The notes under the pieces: model-generated
What the model saw: only the letters and a program-made list of their open reading frames with translations
Database searches by the model: none
What the model was told of the DNA's origin: nothing
IMG/VR virus record: IMGVR_UViG_3300042310_000081
Coordinates: 1 to 33,878 of that record
Strand: one strand, 5' to 3'
DNA length: 33,878 nt
From: a virus
Translations under genes and position numbers: made by a program
In this document: piece by piece, positions 32,402-33,878 of the stretch
How positions within the stretch are numbered: position 1 is the first letter of the stretch
Layout: every line of letters starts with the position of its first letter

Positions 32402-32716
32402 ATGACAATGAAGAATAAAACAAAAAACAAGCACATGGAGTGGGTCATTGCTTTAAAAACAATGGGTCATAAAAAATATTGGACTAAGGCTAATGCGGTA
32501 GAGTTTTTTGCTTTTGTTGCAAAAGCCGCTATTATTATTCCAGGCCTTATGTTTGATGTAAGCATTTGGTGGTTTTATATTTTTGCGTTAGTATCAAGTT
32601 TAGGTCTAATCTGGTCATCAACAGTAAAAACTATCCCAACTCTAATATGGTTTAATATTTTATGGAGCATTCTTGCTATCGCATTTATTTTAAAACATTT
32701 TGGATTAATACTTTAA
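32402..32716 (+). CDS. Small membrane protein with three predicted transmembrane segments
   Basis: A 104-residue protein with a basic N-terminal tail (about 1-30, KNKTKNKHMEW) and three hydrophobic stretches near 33-52 (AVEFFAFVAKAAIIIPGLMF), 56-71 (WWFYIFALVSSLGLIW) and 82-102 (LIWFNILWSILAIAFILKHF). I do not recognise the family. The size would fit a holin, but no endolysin lies next to it and it sits among replication genes, so I do not call it one. It may act at the membrane in replication or host takeover. The start is ATG 32402, or 32408 after ATGACA. Confidence 0.7.
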   Translation: MTMKNKTKNKHMEWVIALKTMGHKKYWTKANAVEFFAFVAKAAIIIPGLMFDVSIWWFYIFALVSSLGLIWSSTVKTIPTLIWFNILWSILAIAFILKHFGLIL

Positions 32717-32728
32717 GGAAACTAAAAA

Positions 32729-33256
32729 ATGAGCGAAAAAATATTTACTTCTTTGAATGACAACTCAACAATTGTTGATGTCTTTATGCAAAGACCATCA
32801 AAGTATATGATGTTGTTATCTTTTGCACAAGAAATATTAAGAGAAGATTCTTTTTTATCTAAACAAGATAGAGAACTAATTGCAACATTTACATCAAATT
32901 TAAACGGTTGTAAATTTTGTACTGGGTCACACAAAGTCTTTACAATATCAGTAGGTTTTCCAGAAGAAGAAGTTGATCTTATATTATCTAACAATTATTC
33001 TGGGCATAGACTTGAAAGTATTTTAAATTACGTTAAAAAATTAACCATAAGTCCTTCGTTAATTACAAAAAAAGATGCACAAGACGTCTTTGATGCTGGA
33101 TTTTCTGAAGAAGAGTTAAAAGATGCAATTGCAGTATGTGCTGCTTTTAATTTATTTAATAGAATTGTTGAAGGTCATGGGATTCAAGAAAATAGTGAAA
33201 CTTGGGATCCTTCAGCAGAACAAATAAATAAAAATGGATATGACAGAAGATACTAA
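32729..33256 (+). CDS. AhpD/carboxymuconolactone decarboxylase-like redox protein
   Basis: A 175-residue all-helical protein with the AhpD-family active site E-X11-C-X2-C-X3-H: E49, then C61, C64 and H68 in NGCKFCTGSHK. A later NRIVEGHGI (about 144-152) is typical of the peroxidase-related branch. In AhpD the CxxC pair cycles between dithiol and disulfide to reduce a peroxiredoxin or peroxide; whether this one acts on peroxide or as a general thiol reductant cannot be told from sequence. It follows AAGGAA at 8 bases and lies between a membrane protein and the ssDNA-binding protein. I infer protection of the infected cell or redox support during DNA synthesis. This is probably a host-derived accessory gene. 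Confidence 0.85.
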   Translation: MSEKIFTSLNDNSTIVDVFMQRPSKYMMLLSFAQEILREDSFLSKQDRELIATFTSNLNGCKFCTGSHKVFTISVGFPEEEVDLILSNNYSGHRLESILNYVKKLTISPSLITKKDAQDVFDAGFSEEELKDAIAVCAAFNLFNRIVEGHGIQENSETWDPSAEQINKNGYDRRY

Positions 33257-33284
33257 ATAACAATATATAAGGAGAAAAAATAAT

Positions 33285-33878
33285 ATGACTATAGTAAAGG
33301 GACTCAAGAACATTAATGCCCTAGTTGATAAGCCAAAGTATGATGAAAACTCACCAAAGGTAAGATGGTTAAAACTTGCCGATGGACAGTCTGCAAAAAT
33401 TAGATTCGTTGAAGAACTTGACGAAGATTCTGCAAATTATAATGCAGATCGTGGATTAGCACTTGTTGTTAAAGAACATACAAATCCAAAAGACTACAAA
33501 CGTAAGGCTGTAGATACTATGGAAACAGAAGGCCGTGACTGGGCTGAAGAAATGCACCGTAAAGATCCAAAGGCTGGTTGGAGAGCACGTCTTCGTTTCT
33601 ATTGCAACGTACTTGTAGATGATGGCATTGAAGAGCCATACGTAGCCATTTGGTCAATGGGCGTAAGTAAGCAATCTGCATTTAATACTATTCGTGAGTA
33701 TGCTCTTGAAACAGGAAGCATCTCAAACATTTCATGGAAGTTAAAGCGTAACGGTCAGGGTACTGAAACAAGTTACACACTTATTCCATCTGCACCAGAT
33801 AAAGAACCATTTAATTGGGCAGCACTAAAACCATATCCTCTTGAGTTAGCATTAAAGAAAATTCCTTATGCTGAACAA
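33285..33878 (+). CDS. Phage single-stranded DNA-binding protein (T4 gp32-like), partial
   Basis: The frame opens at ATG 33285, 10 bases after AAGGAG, and runs off the window end after 198 codons. It is charged, with SPKVRWLKLADGQSAKIRFV (about 24-43), a pattern typical of gp32-type ssDNA-binding proteins of large and actinobacterial phages, followed by WRARLRFYCNVLVDD and YVAIWSMGVSKQSAFNTIRE. The zinc-binding part of T4 gp32 is not evident in the visible region. Such proteins coat single strands and organise the replisome, which fits the helicase and primase upstream. Confidence 0.8.
   Translation, partial: MTIVKGLKNINALVDKPKYDENSPKVRWLKLADGQSAKIRFVEELDEDSANYNADRGLALVVKEHTNPKDYKRKAVDTMETEGRDWAEEMHRKDPKAGWRARLRFYCNVLVDDGIEEPYVAIWSMGVSKQSAFNTIREYALETGSISNISWKLKRNGQGTETSYTLIPSAPDKEPFNWAALKPYPLELALKKIPYAEQ

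Noticed and set aside
32402-32716. Holin
   Set aside because: Size and three membrane segments would fit, but no endolysin is nearby and the gene lies in the replication block, so there is no support for a lysis role.
1-33878. tRNA genes, CRISPR arrays, insertion sequences, attachment sites or terminase genes
   Set aside because: Gaps between genes are too short for tRNAs apart from those examined, no direct-repeat arrays or transposase motifs are seen, and no ATPase/nuclease terminase motif is found in any frame.

Overview
The window is a gene-dense, AT-rich segment of a long-tailed (siphovirus-type) double-stranded DNA phage. Every supported gene is on the + strand, gaps are a few to tens of bases, and many neighbours share stop/start bases (TAATG, ATGA, TAGTG). 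The likely host is an actinobacterium, possibly a streamlined aquatic one. Three things point that way: low GC, several promoters set for leaderless mRNAs, and an exported domain (CRxNGxP...C...PPxxxYW) that I know mainly from actinobacterial secreted proteins. No terminase, lysis gene, integrase or tRNA is visible, so this is a part of the genome.

Layout. (1) 1-1359, nucleotide and cobalamin block: the C-terminal end of an adenosylcobalamin-dependent (class II) ribonucleotide reductase, a secreted protein resembling the transcobalamin C-terminal (DUF4430-like) domain, a 54-residue ORF, and a PduO-type corrinoid adenosyltransferase. (2) 1394-4858: a 1154-residue protein with concanavalin/LamG-like domains, probably a fibre or receptor-binding protein, placed upstream of the portal. 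(3) 4877-9416, head: small unknown protein, portal, prohead protease carrying a C-terminal scaffold that also has its own internal start, and major capsid protein followed by a terminator. (4) 9511-12799: connector/neck proteins and tail terminator. (5) 12874-14675: tail tube with its own terminator, then two paralogous tail assembly chaperones, one long and one short. (6) 14698-29034: 2103-residue tape measure, distal tail protein, 1502-residue tail hub and baseplate/fibre proteins. (7) 29046-33878: zinc ribbon, MerR-like DNA-binding protein, two small proteins, DnaB-type helicase, CHC2/Toprim primase, membrane protein, AhpD-like redox protein and the start of a phage ssDNA-binding protein.

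Control. An extended -10 motif, TG(C/G)TATAAT or close to it, recurs just upstream of genes. Where it ends 7-9 bases before the start codon, no Shine-Dalgarno is seen, which predicts leaderless mRNA. Where it is 16 or more bases away, a Shine-Dalgarno is usually present. Two strong hairpin terminators follow the capsid and tail tube genes, and each is followed almost at once by a new promoter.

The most interesting observation is the cobalamin block. A B12-dependent reductase, an exported candidate B12-binding protein and the enzyme that makes adenosylcobalamin sit in one translationally linked run. This suggests a phage strategy to capture, activate and use the reductase cofactor. Next in interest are the nested scaffold start, the paired full-length and short tail chaperones that could replace programmed frameshifting, and the leaderless/leadered promoter pattern.
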